Shown piece by piece: positions 25,039 through 33,385 of a stretch of DNA of 64,000 nucleotides. The position numbers and the translations under genes are program-made. Numbering within the stretch: the first letter of the stretch is position 1; each line of letters starts with the position of its first letter. Origin of the DNA: Verrucomicrobiota bacterium (GTDB lineage: Bacteria > Verrucomicrobiota > Verrucomicrobiia > Limisphaerales > UBA1319); contig JAKLHY010000009.1 in NCBI GenBank assembly GCA_022709905.1, positions 1 through 64,000 of the forward strand. Reading direction: 5' to 3'. The notes under the pieces were generated by a model. The model saw only the letters and a list, made by a program, of their open reading frames with translations, made no database searches and had not been told where the DNA came from.

Positions 25039-27060
25039 TCAGATTTTCTCGAGGCAGGCGAAGACCGGATGGGAATCGGCGCCTCCGGGACCGGCGACCT
25101 GTTGTTCGACTTCCCGGACGAAATAGGGGACGTAGATGGCGCCTTGCCTGACCTCGTCTGTGACGCGCGCGGTGGTTTTTGCGGAACCGATGGCGGTGCG
25201 CAGCCGAACCGGCTGGCCATCGCGGATGCCCAGGCCTTTGGCGTCGTCGGTGTTTACTTCGACGAAGCCGTTGGGATAATCCAGCAGTAGAATTCTGTAT
25301 TCCCGGCGCAAGGTTTCGCTGTGTTTGATGAGCACATTTTGATGCCAGTAATAGAGGGAGTGCCCGAAGACCAGCGTGAGTGGAAACTCGGGGGAGGGCG
25401 AAGGTTCGGATGCCGGACGCTGGACGGAGGCCAGGCGGAAGGCTTTCTCGGGCAGGCCGTCCTCGAAAAGAAACCGGCTGCCTAGGGGTTTGTCCTTGGT
25501 GCAGGGCCACTGGCGGCCGTATTCACGCGCAAGATTCTCGTAGCTCGCTCCCGAGTAAAAAGGCACGACCGTCCCGATTTCATCCATGACATCCCCCGCA
25601 TCTTGGTAGTTCCAGTCCGCGCCCAGAAGTTGGGCGAGCCGCATGAGCTGCTGCCAGGCGGGCATCGGTCCCTGGGGCGGATCGATCGCTTGCTCGGCCA
25701 GCTGGATTCGGCGGTCTGTGCTGGTAAAGGTTACCCGTTCTTCTCCGTAGGCGGTGACGGGAAGGACGACGTGGGCATGTTCGGCGGTGCCGGTCAGGAA
25801 CAGGTGTTGAACGACCACCAGATCGAGCTGGCGCAAGGTCTCGGCGGCCTGTCCGAAAAAGGCGGTGCTGACCGGATCATACCGGCATAACCAGAGGGCC
25901 TTGACGCGGCCCTCGCCGCGGTCCGCAAGAATACTCTTGGCGCCGAGTCCGGGCTGCGAGGGGAGCCGGCATTTCCAGAGACGTTCCAGGCGGCTGCGAA
26001 AGGCTGTGTCCGTGACCGCTGGATATCCGGGGAACCGATCGGGGAGCATGCCCATGTCGCAGACGCCCTGGAGGTTGTTCTGTTCGGTGAGGGCGTATAG
26101 TCCGGCCCCGGGGCGTCCCAGTTGGCCGGTGAGGAGCATCAGGTTGACGATGGATCGGATGCTGTCCTTGCCCCGGGCTTCGATGCCGGTGGAAAAGAGG
26201 AGGGAGGCGGAGGGAGCCTGGGCGTAACCCACGGCGGCCTGTTCGATCAGCCCGGCTGGAACCCCGCAGATATCGGCCGCTTGCAGCAAATCAAATTGCT
26301 GGACCTGAGAGAGAAAATCCGCCCAATCGCGGCAGTGGGTCTTGATAAAAGTCCAGTTCAGAAGACCTCGATCGACGATGACCTTGGCCATGGCGCCGTA
26401 CAACCAGATATCGGTGCCCGGCTTGAGCTGGAGAAACAGATCGGCGTTCTCCACCAGCCGATGACGGCGGCTGTCAATGACCACGAGGGTGGCGCCATTC
26501 AGTTTGGCCCGCAACACCCGGCCGCCAATGGTCGGCAGTTGCTTGGCAAGATCCACTCCGTCCACCACCAGGAATCGGCTAGAGTCCAGTTCGCCCAGGG
26601 AGTTGGTGGTGGCGGGAACCCCCAGCATTTCCATGAGCACGCGGATGCTGTTGTTGCAGTAAACCCCTGTGCCGTGATCGACATTGTGGGTGCCAACGAC
26701 CGCCCGGGCGAATTTCTGCAGGAGAAAGGATTCCTCGTTTGAACAACGGGGCGAGCTGAGAAAAGCCATGGAATCCGGACCGTATCGTTCCCGAATCTCG
26801 CGTAACCGCCCGGCCAAAAAGGCAAAGGCATCCTCCCAGCTGACTTCCCGCAAGCGTCCCGACTCGCGGATTAAAGGAAACCGCAAACGATTGGGCGAAC
26901 TGGCGACCTCATGGACATTCCAGCCGCGAACACAGATCCGCCCCTGGTTGGTCGGATGGGACATGCTGGGATAGGCGCCCAGAATCCGGTTGTGCGCCGT
27001 CTCCAGGTAGAGCCCGCAGCCGACGCCGCAGAAGGTGCACGTGCTGAGCTTCTGGGCCAT
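25039..27060 (-). CDS. FdhF-like molybdopterin oxidoreductase with non-canonical active-site residues
   Basis: A 673-residue member of the DMSO reductase superfamily. It keeps the N-terminal 4Fe-4S motif (Cys8, Cys11, Cys15, Cys43), the fold landmarks EESFLLQKFARAVVGTHNVDH, TGQLGRPGAG and QNNLQGVCDMGMLPDRFPGY, and the C-terminal cofactor-binding domain. In formate dehydrogenases NVDHCARLC(U)HSP supplies the Mo ligand and a His; here the aligned residues are NVDHGTGVYCNNS, that is Tyr134 and Cys135. The catalytic Arg (PVRGQNN in E. coli FdhF) is Thr325 (ALTEQNN). Formate oxidation by the known mechanism is therefore doubtful. Cys135, one position away, could still be a metal ligand. It is the first gene of module B. 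Confidence 0.8.
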   Translation of the reverse strand: MAQKLSTCTFCGVGCGLYLETAHNRILGAYPSMSHPTNQGRICVRGWNVHEVASSPNRLRFPLIRESGRLREVSWEDAFAFLAGRLREIRERYGPDSMAFLSSPRCSNEESFLLQKFARAVVGTHNVDHGTGVYCNNSIRVLMEMLGVPATTNSLGELDSSRFLVVDGVDLAKQLPTIGGRVLRAKLNGATLVVIDSRRHRLVENADLFLQLKPGTDIWLYGAMAKVIVDRGLLNWTFIKTHCRDWADFLSQVQQFDLLQAADICGVPAGLIEQAAVGYAQAPSASLLFSTGIEARGKDSIRSIVNLMLLTGQLGRPGAGLYALTEQNNLQGVCDMGMLPDRFPGYPAVTDTAFRSRLERLWKCRLPSQPGLGAKSILADRGEGRVKALWLCRYDPVSTAFFGQAAETLRQLDLVVVQHLFLTGTAEHAHVVLPVTAYGEERVTFTSTDRRIQLAEQAIDPPQGPMPAWQQLMRLAQLLGADWNYQDAGDVMDEIGTVVPFYSGASYENLAREYGRQWPCTKDKPLGSRFLFEDGLPEKAFRLASVQRPASEPSPSPEFPLTLVFGHSLYYWHQNVLIKHSETLRREYRILLLDYPNGFVEVNTDDAKGLGIRDGQPVRLRTAIGSAKTTARVTDEVRQGAIYVPYFVREVEQQVAGPGGADSHPVFACLEKI

Positions 27061-27260
27061 ATCCGATAGATCGCCACTGTCTGCGAACCGATGGCCCGGG
27101 GATACACGACGACCCGGAGCACGGTTTTGCGGACGATGGCGGATTAGCGTGATGGGATTAAAGCGGATTCCCTTGGGCCCGGGCTAACCTTGAGTTGCCT
27201 TTTCCGCAGCATTTTTTGCGCTGACCTGATGGCGGGGATACGGCCGGGAGACTCGGGGAT

Positions 27261-27357
27261 TGGCGGAGGTGGATGGGAATCGAACCCACCTGAGACTGGT
27301 TTAAGCCTCACACTGGTTTTGAAGACCAGGGGCGCCACCAGGTCGCCTGACACCTCC
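27261..27357 (-). tRNA. selC: tRNA-Sec (UCA), CCA encoded
   Basis: The gene is about 97 nt including an encoded CCA, longer than ordinary tRNAs. On the minus strand the acceptor begins GGAGGTGTCAGGCGACC. The anticodon arm is CTGGT-CTTCAAA-ACCAG, giving anticodon UCA. A long variable arm follows, then a T arm with GTTCGAT, then CACCTCCG-CCA. The size, UCA anticodon and long extra arm identify selenocysteine tRNA. It lies about 200 bp upstream of the module B operon on the same strand. No selA or selB is in the window. Confidence 0.93.
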
Positions 27358-27371
27358 ACAATACGGCGAGG

Positions 27372-27617
27372 TCATTCGCGGGGTTTCTCCAGACGATGAC
27401 GGTACTTGCGTTTGAATCGGTTGCAGGAAGACATCGAGGTCTTGCCATCGTCGTTTTCCCAGACCTCGTCAAAGCGCGCTTCACGTGGCTCGCTGCGCAA
27501 AGCCCGTTCGTTCAATATGTTCCCTTGATCATCGCATTCGAGTTCGAGGAATTTTTTCTTTTGGCTCGGACTATAGCGATTGGACAAAATCACCAGTATT
27601 TTCCGTTTCTGTTTCAT
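27372..27617 (-). CDS. Small hypothetical protein
   Basis: It is 81 residues from the ATG at 27617 (MKQKRKILVILSNRYSPSQK), with a longer frame upstream that looks less likely. It is basic at both ends (C-terminal NRFKRKYRHRLEKPRE) with an acidic middle (EARFDEVWENDDGK). There is no signal peptide or membrane segment. It lies between tRNA-Sec and yicC, on the strand opposite yicC. No family was recognised. Confidence 0.5.
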   Translation of the reverse strand: MKQKRKILVILSNRYSPSQKKKFLELECDDQGNILNERALRSEPREARFDEVWENDDGKTSMSSCNRFKRKYRHRLEKPRE

Positions 27618-27806
27618 CGTGACACACATTCGCCGCGATCGTTGACCGCCGCCTGTTGTTGAGCATTTCCACAAGAGCGACAGGCGGCGTTCGGGATCTC
27701 AGCCCGCCTGGATCTCCCTAAAGAAACGAAGGCCGGATCGGTTTTTCAATATCAAAATTAAAAAAGGTTCGCAGAAAAGGAGGTCATTTATCATAGTGGC
27801 ATTCGC

Positions 27807-28688
27807 ATGAAATCCATGACGGGCTATGGGCGTGGCGAATGCGCCCAGGATGGCTTCAAGATCACAGTTGAGGTTAGTTCGGTGAACCGCCGGCAGAGCG
27901 AGGTTGTGGTTTACACGCCGCGGGAGCTGGAGTTGCTGGAGTCGCAATTGCGCGACGAGATCAACCGCCAGGTTTCCCGGGGACGGTTGACCGTTCGGGT
28001 CACGTTGCACGCGGCGGAAAAGGGAGCCGGGACGAAGATCCGTCTGAACCTGCCTTTGGCGAAGGCGTATGGGCGCGAGCTCGAGCGGCTGGCCAGGGAG
28101 CTGAAGCTGACTGGGCCGGTGACGCTGGAACATATTCTGCGAGCGCCCGGCGTGGTGCAGACCGAGGAGGAAGTGACCGAGGCGGAAGATTTCTGGCCGG
28201 CCATGCACAAGGCGCTTCGCGAGGCGCTGCAACAGTTGTTGCGGATGCGCGAACGGGAAGGGGCGCATCTGGAGCGGGACCTGCGCATGCGGATGGGGCT
28301 GGTTCGCAAGATTGCGTCCCGCATCCAGAAACACGCGCCCCGTGTGGTTCGCCTCTATCAGCAACAGCTTTTGACGCGGATCCGGCGGGCCGGCATCGAT
28401 CCTATGGGGATCAGTGATCCTCGGATCCTTCAAGAGGTTGCCTTTTTTGCGGATCGCTCCGATATTTCCGAGGAACTCACCCGTCTCCAGAGTCATTTTC
28501 AGCAGTTTGAAGAGTGTGTTCGGGGCAAGGAACCGGTGGGGCGGACGCTCGATTTTTTGGCCCAGGAAATGAACCGGGAAGTCAATACGATTGGCTCCAA
28601 AGCCAATGACAGCCGGATTTCCCGGGAAGTGGTCCAGCTCAAAGCCGAGCTGGAAAAATTCCGCGAACAAGTCCAGAATGTCGAGTAG
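27807..28688 (+). CDS. yicC: YicC/YloC-family endoribonuclease
   Basis: It has 293 residues. The N-terminal MKSMTGYGRGE and the C-terminal GRTLDFLAQEMNREVNTIGSKANDSRISREVVQLKAELEKFREQVQNVE are the two conserved halves of the YicC family, which has RNA-cleaving activity and a stress-related role. It lies 18 bp upstream of gmk, the common arrangement in bacteria. The start is the ATG at 27807, with a purine-rich AAAAGGAGG ribosome-binding site about 20 bases before it. Confidence 0.92.
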   Translation: MKSMTGYGRGECAQDGFKITVEVSSVNRRQSEVVVYTPRELELLESQLRDEINRQVSRGRLTVRVTLHAAEKGAGTKIRLNLPLAKAYGRELERLARELKLTGPVTLEHILRAPGVVQTEEEVTEAEDFWPAMHKALREALQQLLRMREREGAHLERDLRMRMGLVRKIASRIQKHAPRVVRLYQQQLLTRIRRAGIDPMGISDPRILQEVAFFADRSDISEELTRLQSHFQQFEECVRGKEPVGRTLDFLAQEMNREVNTIGSKANDSRISREVVQLKAELEKFREQVQNVE

Positions 28689-28706
28689 CGTTCGGAATCC
28701 AATTCC

Positions 28707-29399
28707 ATGCAACCCTCGGCTCCTTTGCTTCTGTTGATCTCGGCGCCTTCGGGCGCCGGGAAGACGACTGTTTGCCAGCACTTGTTGGCGGCGAATCCCG
28801 GATTATCGCGGGCCGTGACTTGTACCACCCGCCCCCCCCGACCGGGCGAAAAAGACGGTGTGGACTACCATTTTGTCGAGGAGGCGGCTTTTGGCCGGGA
28901 GGTGCTGGCGGGGGGATTTCTGGAATATGCCTCCGTGTATGGACGATCTTATGGCACGCGGAAATCGGAGGTCATTGACAAATTAAACCAGGGCCAGGAC
29001 GTGTTGCTTACCGTCGATGTGCAAGGCGTGGCCACGATCCAGGCGCAAGCCAGCCGGGACACCTTGCTCAAGCGATCGCTGGTCACCCTGTTTCTGACCC
29101 CTTCCACGTTGCAGATCCTGGAAGAGCGCTTGAGGCGCCGGGGCACCGATTCCGAGGAGGTGTGCCGTCAGCGATTGGCTGTGGCGCGTCATGAAATCGA
29201 CCAGTGGCATCGCTTCGATTACCTCATCCTCAGCACGACGATTACCGAAGACGTCCGCCGTGCGCAGTGCATTTATGAGGCGGAAAAACTAAGGTCTACC
29301 CGATGTTCCCCCCAATTAATGGAACCTTCCAGCGCGACTCAAATTCCGGAACGTCCCGGGATCAGAACCGATGCGGGCCTGAGATCGATTAGCCGTTAA
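28707..29399 (+). CDS. gmk: Guanylate kinase
   Basis: It has 230 residues. The P loop SAPSGAGKTT is near residue 14, followed by the GMP-binding region (SRAVTCTTRPPRPGEKDGVDYHFV, ASVYGRSYGTRKSEV) and the lid RRRGTDSEEVCRQRL. It phosphorylates GMP to GDP. The last 25 residues beyond the usual end are Ser/Arg-rich and not conserved. It is cotranscribed with yicC and followed 40 bp later by coaC. Confidence 0.95.
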   Translation: MQPSAPLLLLISAPSGAGKTTVCQHLLAANPGLSRAVTCTTRPPRPGEKDGVDYHFVEEAAFGREVLAGGFLEYASVYGRSYGTRKSEVIDKLNQGQDVLLTVDVQGVATIQAQASRDTLLKRSLVTLFLTPSTLQILEERLRRRGTDSEEVCRQRLAVARHEIDQWHRFDYLILSTTITEDVRRAQCIYEAEKLRSTRCSPQLMEPSSATQIPERPGIRTDAGLRSISR

Positions 29400-29439
29400 G
29401 ATCTTGTTGGTTCACCGAGCCCAAATCCATGGACATCCG

Positions 29440-29985
29440 ATGAAATCGAAAAAGATCATTCTGGGAGTCACCGGGTCCATTGCCGCTCACAAGGCCGTGG
29501 ACTTAGCCAGTCTCCTGGTCAAACAAGGCTGCGCAGTCCATGTCGTGATGACGAGTGACGCGATGCGATTCGTCACTCCCCTGCCATTCAAGACCCTATC
29601 TCGCAATCCGGTTGTGACCGATCTCTATGATGAAACGGAGGGCTGGAAGCCCGCCCATGTGCAATGGGCGGACGAGGCCAATCTTCTGCTGGTGGCGCCT
29701 GCGACGGCCAACAGCCTGGCCAAGCTGGCCTTGGGGCTTGCGGACAACGCCCTGACTTGCATGGCTCTGGCCCTGAATTCCCAGGCGCGAGTGTTGATCG
29801 CCCCGGCCATGAACGGCAAGATGTGGCTTCATCCGGCCACTCAGGAAAACGTGGCCACGCTCAAGGTGCGAGGGGTTGAGTTTATCGGACCGGAGGAAGG
29901 GATGCTCTCCTGCGGATACGAAGGCATTGGACGCCTGTGGCCGGTCGAAAAGATCGCCCATCGGGCGCTGGAAATGCTGGTTTGA
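29440..29985 (+). CDS. coaC: Phosphopantothenoylcysteine decarboxylase (CoaC/Dfp flavoprotein)
   Basis: It is 181 residues from the ATG at 29440 (MKSKKIILGVTGSIAAHKA). The FMN-binding flavoprotein fold has the active-site His in GSIAAHKA, PAMNGKMW and the CGYEGIGRLWP loop. It makes 4'-phosphopantetheine in coenzyme A synthesis. The CoaB synthetase domain usually fused behind it is absent, so coaB must be elsewhere. It follows yicC and gmk in the same direction. Confidence 0.9.
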   Translation: MKSKKIILGVTGSIAAHKAVDLASLLVKQGCAVHVVMTSDAMRFVTPLPFKTLSRNPVVTDLYDETEGWKPAHVQWADEANLLLVAPATANSLAKLALGLADNALTCMALALNSQARVLIAPAMNGKMWLHPATQENVATLKVRGVEFIGPEEGMLSCGYEGIGRLWPVEKIAHRALEMLV

Positions 29986-30063
29986 GGGGCGCGTTTCCTG
30001 GTTTGCGATCATGGAGTATTATGATAAGAAGCGACCTATGGAGAGACCGCAGGCCAAACCGAA

Positions 30064-31497
30064 GTGCCGGGGCAAACCGCGATTCGATGGAGAAGGGTGA
30101 ATGATCTGAACTGGCCCCCGCTCAAGAGTTTGTATTCCTGGCTGAAGATTGAAGCCCAGGATACTGAACAACAGGAGTTCCGCATCCGCAGCATGGAGCG
30201 CAACGTCGTGCTGCCGATCAAAACGGTGGTCCTGGCCATCCTCGTCTACTATCTCTATTTCACCAACTGGTTCGAGGACGAAACCATGATTGGACCCCGT
30301 GATTTTTTGGTGGAGTTGATCCAGCGTTTTTTTCTTTTCTATGTGGCGGTGAGCGTGGCGGTCGGTTCGTTTTTGCTCGGGATGAGCCAGCTTCCCCTGA
30401 GGCTGATTCAGATGGCGGTGTTTTTGATGGGGGTGATCGACGCATTTTTCCTGTCGGGTTTGCTTCTGGTGACGGGCGGTATCGACAGCATTCTGTTTTG
30501 GTTTTTTCCGGCTTTGATCGTGCGGAATGCGATCAGCGTGCCGGTGGCGCCCCTGCAACTCTCCTTGAACTGCCTGACGAGTCTTTTTTATGTTTGTTCA
30601 GGCATTCAGGATATTGCATTGGGTCAGAAAGAGGTGGAATTTTTTGACTGGCAGGTTGTCGAGGCCCTGCAACCTCCCGAGTGGGCCACCGCAACCGAGC
30701 CCCTCATGATCCGTCTGCTCTTGCTGCTGCTGATCAGTGTATGTTGCTTTGGGGTTCAGGTGCTGTTTGACAAGAAGCGACGGGCCGAGGAAGAGGCCCG
30801 TGAATTTGCCTTGCGCCAGGAACAGTTGCGCGTTTCAGGCCGATTGGCCGGCGAAATCGCTCATCGCCTCAAGAATCCCCTGGGGATCATCAACAACGCC
30901 GCCTTCAACCTTCAACGCAACCTCCGGGAAGGCAAAGCCACGATTACCCAGCAAATCCGCATCATCCGAGAAGAAGTCGATCGCTCCGACCGGATCATCA
31001 CCGATCTGATGGGGTATGCCCGGTTGGCGGAGGGCCGCATTGAGAAGCTGTCCATCAACGATGAATTGGACACGGCCCTTGCCCAAGTGTTTCCCCCCAA
31101 TGAGTTTGATGTGACGCTCGAGCGTCATTACGCCCTCGGACTCCCCTCCTTGCTGATGCAGAAGTCTCATCTGTCCGAGATACTCATCAACCTCCTGTTC
31201 AACGCGCGTCAGGCGATGGAAGGGCGGGGCCACATTATGGCGACCACCCGTTATGAGAACAGCAGCTTGGTGATCGACCTGAGCGATAACGGACCCGGCA
31301 TTCCGCTCGAGCTCCAGGAAAAGATCTTCGAACCTTATTTTACCACGAAGGAAAAGGGTTCCGGTCTGGGGCTCGCCATAGTAAAACACAATACCGAGAT
31401 CTATGACGGAACCGTATCTATGCAATCCGAACTTGGAAAAGGGACCACCTTTACCCTAAGATTCCCTGTCCGATCGCTGATGAAGCTGCGTCGATGA
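30064..31497 (+). CDS. Membrane histidine kinase
   Basis: The protein has 477 residues from the first ATG; a GTG at 30097 is an alternative start. About five hydrophobic segments between residues 48 and 235 form a membrane sensor without a recognised domain. HisKA follows with GEIAHRLKNPLGIINNA (His267), then HATPase_c with LFNARQAM, DLSDNGPGIPLELQEKIFEPYFTTK and GSGLGLAIVKHN. Its stop overlaps the response regulator by 4 bp. The stimulus is unknown. Confidence 0.9.
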   Translation: MPGQTAIRWRRVNDLNWPPLKSLYSWLKIEAQDTEQQEFRIRSMERNVVLPIKTVVLAILVYYLYFTNWFEDETMIGPRDFLVELIQRFFLFYVAVSVAVGSFLLGMSQLPLRLIQMAVFLMGVIDAFFLSGLLLVTGGIDSILFWFFPALIVRNAISVPVAPLQLSLNCLTSLFYVCSGIQDIALGQKEVEFFDWQVVEALQPPEWATATEPLMIRLLLLLLISVCCFGVQVLFDKKRRAEEEAREFALRQEQLRVSGRLAGEIAHRLKNPLGIINNAAFNLQRNLREGKATITQQIRIIREEVDRSDRIITDLMGYARLAEGRIEKLSINDELDTALAQVFPPNEFDVTLERHYALGLPSLLMQKSHLSEILINLLFNARQAMEGRGHIMATTRYENSSLVIDLSDNGPGIPLELQEKIFEPYFTTKEKGSGLGLAIVKHNTEIYDGTVSMQSELGKGTTFTLRFPVRSLMKLRR

Positions 31498-32921
31498 AAC
31501 CGAATCTGCCGCCCTTACTGGTTATTGATGATGAAAAAAACATGCGCCTTTCGCTTGAGGCTGCCATGGTGGATGAAGGCTACACCGTGCGCGCCATGGA
31601 TTCCGCCGAACAAGCCCTGAAAGTTCTGGAGCAGGAAGAGTTTTTCATGGTGATCAGTGACGCCCGGCTCGGGGGGATGAGCGGGTATGAGTTTTTGGAA
31701 AAGGCGAAAAGCCGATGGCCGTCCTTGCCGGTTTTGATTATTACGGCCTACGCCACTCCGAAGCTGGCGGTGGAAGCGATCAAGGCAGGCGCCATCGATT
31801 ATCTGGCAAAACCTTTCGCCCCGGAGGAACTTCTTCACGCGGTTGCCCGTTGCGCCGAGCGCTATCGTCTGTTGAACGAAAACGCCGTCCTCCGCGCCCG
31901 GGCGGGCGAGACCTACCAGTTGGATCAGATTATTGGCGAATGCGCCAAGGTCCAGGAACTCCGCCAGCTCATCCGAACCGTCGCCCCGACCAATGCCACC
32001 GTCCTGATTCTCGGGGAAAGCGGAACCGGCAAGGAGTTGATTGCGGGCGCCATGCACGCCTTGAGCCAGCGCCAGTCCGGGAATTACGTCAAAATCAACT
32101 GCGCGGCCATCCCCGAGAGCCTCCTGGAAAGCGAACTCTTCGGCCATGAGAAAGGCGCGTTCACGGGCGCCCTGAAGCAGAAACATGGCCGGGTCGAAGA
32201 AGCCGATGGCGGAACCATTTTCCTGGATGAGATCGGCGACATGAGCCGTCCCTTGCAGGCCAAGCTGTTGCGTTTTTTAGAGGATGGCACTTTTACCCGG
32301 GTGGGCGGCAATGAGGAATTAAGAGTGGATGTGCGGCTCATTGCCGCCACCAATCGGGATATTGTCGAGGACATCCGGCTCAACCACTTTCGGGAGGATT
32401 TGTTTCATCGCCTGAATGTCGTGCAATTCCGTCCCCCGCCCTTGCGCGAGCGCGGACAAGACATCCTGTTATTGGCGGATCACTTTCTGGCGATCTTCCG
32501 GGCGGGCATGAACAAGTCCATTGAGCGATTTTCCAAGGCGGCCCAGGCGCAGTTGATGACACACCACTGGCCCGGCAATGTGCGGGAACTGCGGAATGTC
32601 ATCGAGCGAGCCGTGATTCTCGAAACGTCGTCCGAGATCCAGACGGGCAGCCTTCCGGATTTCCAGCTGGAAACCCGGTTGCGCAAGAAGCCCGATCCGT
32701 CGACTGTCACACCGCAAAACCTCGAAGAGATGCTCAACAACTATGAGCGCGAAGTGCTGATCTCCTCTCTCGATCATAACCACTTTAGTTTGACCAAAAC
32801 CGCTGAACAATTAAAAATAACCCGTCACGCATTACGCTACCGTATGCAACGACTGAACATCAGTACTGAGACATTTGATGAAGACACCGTGATGCCCACC
32901 GATCGGGAGGCCTCCCGATGA
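31494..32921 (+). CDS. NtrC-family sigma-54-dependent response regulator
   Basis: It has 475 residues. The receiver domain has the phospho-acceptor Asp56 (MVISDARLGG). The AAA+ domain has GESGTGKE, GAFTGA and FLDEIGDM, and the C-terminal helix-turn-helix reads FSLTKTAEQLKITRHALRYRMQRLN. It is the partner of the membrane kinase just upstream. The following genes (His-rich protein, squalene synthase) overlap or abut it and may be in the same transcript. It is a second, separate sigma-54 system; its receiver and helix-turn-helix differ from those of the regulator at 14.9 kb. Confidence 0.93.
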   Translation: MKPNLPPLLVIDDEKNMRLSLEAAMVDEGYTVRAMDSAEQALKVLEQEEFFMVISDARLGGMSGYEFLEKAKSRWPSLPVLIITAYATPKLAVEAIKAGAIDYLAKPFAPEELLHAVARCAERYRLLNENAVLRARAGETYQLDQIIGECAKVQELRQLIRTVAPTNATVLILGESGTGKELIAGAMHALSQRQSGNYVKINCAAIPESLLESELFGHEKGAFTGALKQKHGRVEEADGGTIFLDEIGDMSRPLQAKLLRFLEDGTFTRVGGNEELRVDVRLIAATNRDIVEDIRLNHFREDLFHRLNVVQFRPPPLRERGQDILLLADHFLAIFRAGMNKSIERFSKAAQAQLMTHHWPGNVRELRNVIERAVILETSSEIQTGSLPDFQLETRLRKKPDPSTVTPQNLEEMLNNYEREVLISSLDHNHFSLTKTAEQLKITRHALRYRMQRLNISTETFDEDTVMPTDREASR

Positions 32922-33382
32922 ATAACATGGCATCGATGTTGGCAATGGAAGGCGATGTCGTGCGGGGGGTGGGGTCCCTGGGCAAGTCGGCGGGCATGCT
33001 GATGTCCGACGTGTTGCTGATCATCGGTGCGCTGTTGGCCCTAACGCTTTTTTTGATCCTGATTATCTTCATTTCCAGGTCTTCGCGACGTTCCCGAAGC
33101 GCTCATCGGAAACACCGGCATCATCAAATCCATTCCTCCTCGATGCCGACATCCAAGACCACGGATTCGAAGGCTGGGCAAAGCAGCCCGGAGGAGACCC
33201 GCGAGGTCGAGGTCAGTCCCGAGGATGAGGAAGCCGAAGAGGCAACCGTCCATCATCACCATCATCGCCGCCGTCGCCATCGCCACAAACACGAGCATCG
33301 CCAGCGGAATCCAACCTTGGCGGAAACCGGGGGGCTGCCGCCTCTCCGAGATCCCAACGCGCCTCCGCCTCCATTAATCTGA
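32918..33382 (+). CDS. Single-pass membrane protein with His/Arg-rich tail
   Basis: It has 154 residues. One strong hydrophobic segment, VLLIIGALLALTLFLILIIFI (about residues 32-52), is followed by a basic region, an acidic patch (EEAEEATV) and the striking run HHHHHRRRRHRHKHEH, then a proline-rich end (LRDPNAPPPPLI). It overlaps the response regulator stop by 4 bp. Metal or nucleic-acid binding by the His/Arg tail is possible, but no family is recognised. Confidence 0.6.
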   Translation: MNNMASMLAMEGDVVRGVGSLGKSAGMLMSDVLLIIGALLALTLFLILIIFISRSSRRSRSAHRKHRHHQIHSSSMPTSKTTDSKAGQSSPEETREVEVSPEDEEAEEATVHHHHHRRRRHRHKHEHRQRNPTLAETGGLPPLRDPNAPPPPLI

Positions 33383-33385
33383 CTC

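Noticed and set aside
27699..28781. Minus-strand frame of 360 residues opposite yicC
   Set aside because: Shadow of yicC and the start of gmk; composition is not that of a real protein.
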